From: an uncultured Clostridia bacterium
GTDB taxonomy: Bacteria > Bacillota > Clostridia > Oscillospirales > Acutalibacteraceae
Direction of reading: 5' to 3'
DNA length: 5,599 nt
Assembly: GCA_937884625.1 (NCBI GenBank)
Contig: CALGCE010000268.1
Coordinates: 1 to 5,599, forward strand
The first letter of the stretch is position 1. Every line of letters begins with the position of its first letter. The notes beneath the pieces are model-generated. The model did not search any database, was not told the origin of the DNA, and saw nothing but the letters and a program-made list of their open reading frames with translations. Shown piece by piece: positions 5,439-5,599 of this stretch. A program made the position numbers and the translations under genes.

Positions 5439-5599
5439 ATGAATTATAATATTGTACCGTTAAATGAACTGATAAACCAATTCTCCCGTCTTCCGGGGAT
5501 TGGTAAAAAAACCGCACAACGCCTTGCTTTTCATATTCTCTCAATCTCAGATGATGAGGCTAAATCTCTTGCTTTTGCCATACCACCGGCTAAGCTAAG
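5439..5599 (+). CDS. recR: Recombination mediator RecR (5' end only)
   Basis: RecR is a ring-forming protein that, with RecO (and RecF), loads RecA onto SSB-coated single-stranded DNA at gaps. Only the first 53 of about 200 residues are inside the window. They begin MNYNIVPLNELINQF and contain the helix-hairpin-helix DNA-binding segment SRLPGIGKKTAQRLAFHIL (16-34), diagnostic for the family. The zinc finger and Toprim domain lie beyond the edge. The start codon follows the ybaB TGA after a single base. No good ribosome binding site precedes it (only GGGT at 5425-5428), which suggests re-initiation by ribosomes finishing ybaB. The last visible residues, AFAIPPAKL, contain two prolines where a helix is expected; see findings. 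Confidence 0.95.
   Translation, partial: MNYNIVPLNELINQFSRLPGIGKKTAQRLAFHILSISDDEAKSLAFAIPPAKL

Noticed and set aside
5188..5544. Minus-strand open frame of 118 codons across ybaB and recR
   Set aside because: Antisense to two clearly conserved proteins; it crosses their junction and resembles no family.

Overview
The window looks like chromosomal DNA from a Gram-positive, low-to-moderate GC anaerobe, most likely a clostridial (Clostridia-type) Firmicute. The evidence is a T-box riboswitch, an SRP RNA gene directly upstream of dnaX, the conserved order dnaX-ybaB-recR, strong AGGAG-type ribosome binding sites, and a ferredoxin-dependent 2-oxoacid oxidoreductase that implies anaerobic metabolism. 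The species cannot be named from this sequence alone.

Left part, minus strand (about 1-3270): one transcription unit read right to left. A near-consensus sigma-A-type promoter (3269-3241) leads into a roughly 310-base T-box leader with its own intrinsic terminator (2960-2925). An AMP-forming acyl/aryl-CoA ligase (2891-1254) follows, then iorA, the alpha subunit of indolepyruvate:ferredoxin oxidoreductase (1238 to beyond base 1). The specifier loop reads best as UAC (tyrosine), and the tRNA-acceptor-binding UGGU fits a tRNA with discriminator A, as in tRNA-Tyr. T-boxes switch genes on when the matching tRNA is uncharged. That suggests the ligase and IorA make aromatic amino acids from scavenged arylacetates (arylacetate to arylacetyl-CoA to arylpyruvate) rather than degrade them. 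This is the most interesting inference in the window.

Middle (3241-3340): a short AT-rich divergent promoter region. One promoter drives the T-box operon leftward and the other drives the SRP RNA rightward.

Right part, plus strand (3299-5599): a small-type SRP RNA (about 3341-3486), then dnaX (3520-5076), ybaB/ebfC (5096-5437) and the 5' end of recR (5439 to beyond the window). This is a classic housekeeping block for protein targeting, replication clamp loading, a nucleoid-associated protein and recombinational repair. The genes are tightly packed, and ybaB and recR are separated by a single base.

No mobile elements, CRISPR arrays, tRNAs or rRNAs were seen. Every stretch over 300 bases without a protein gene is accounted for: 2892-3519 holds the T-box leader, the two promoters and the SRP RNA.
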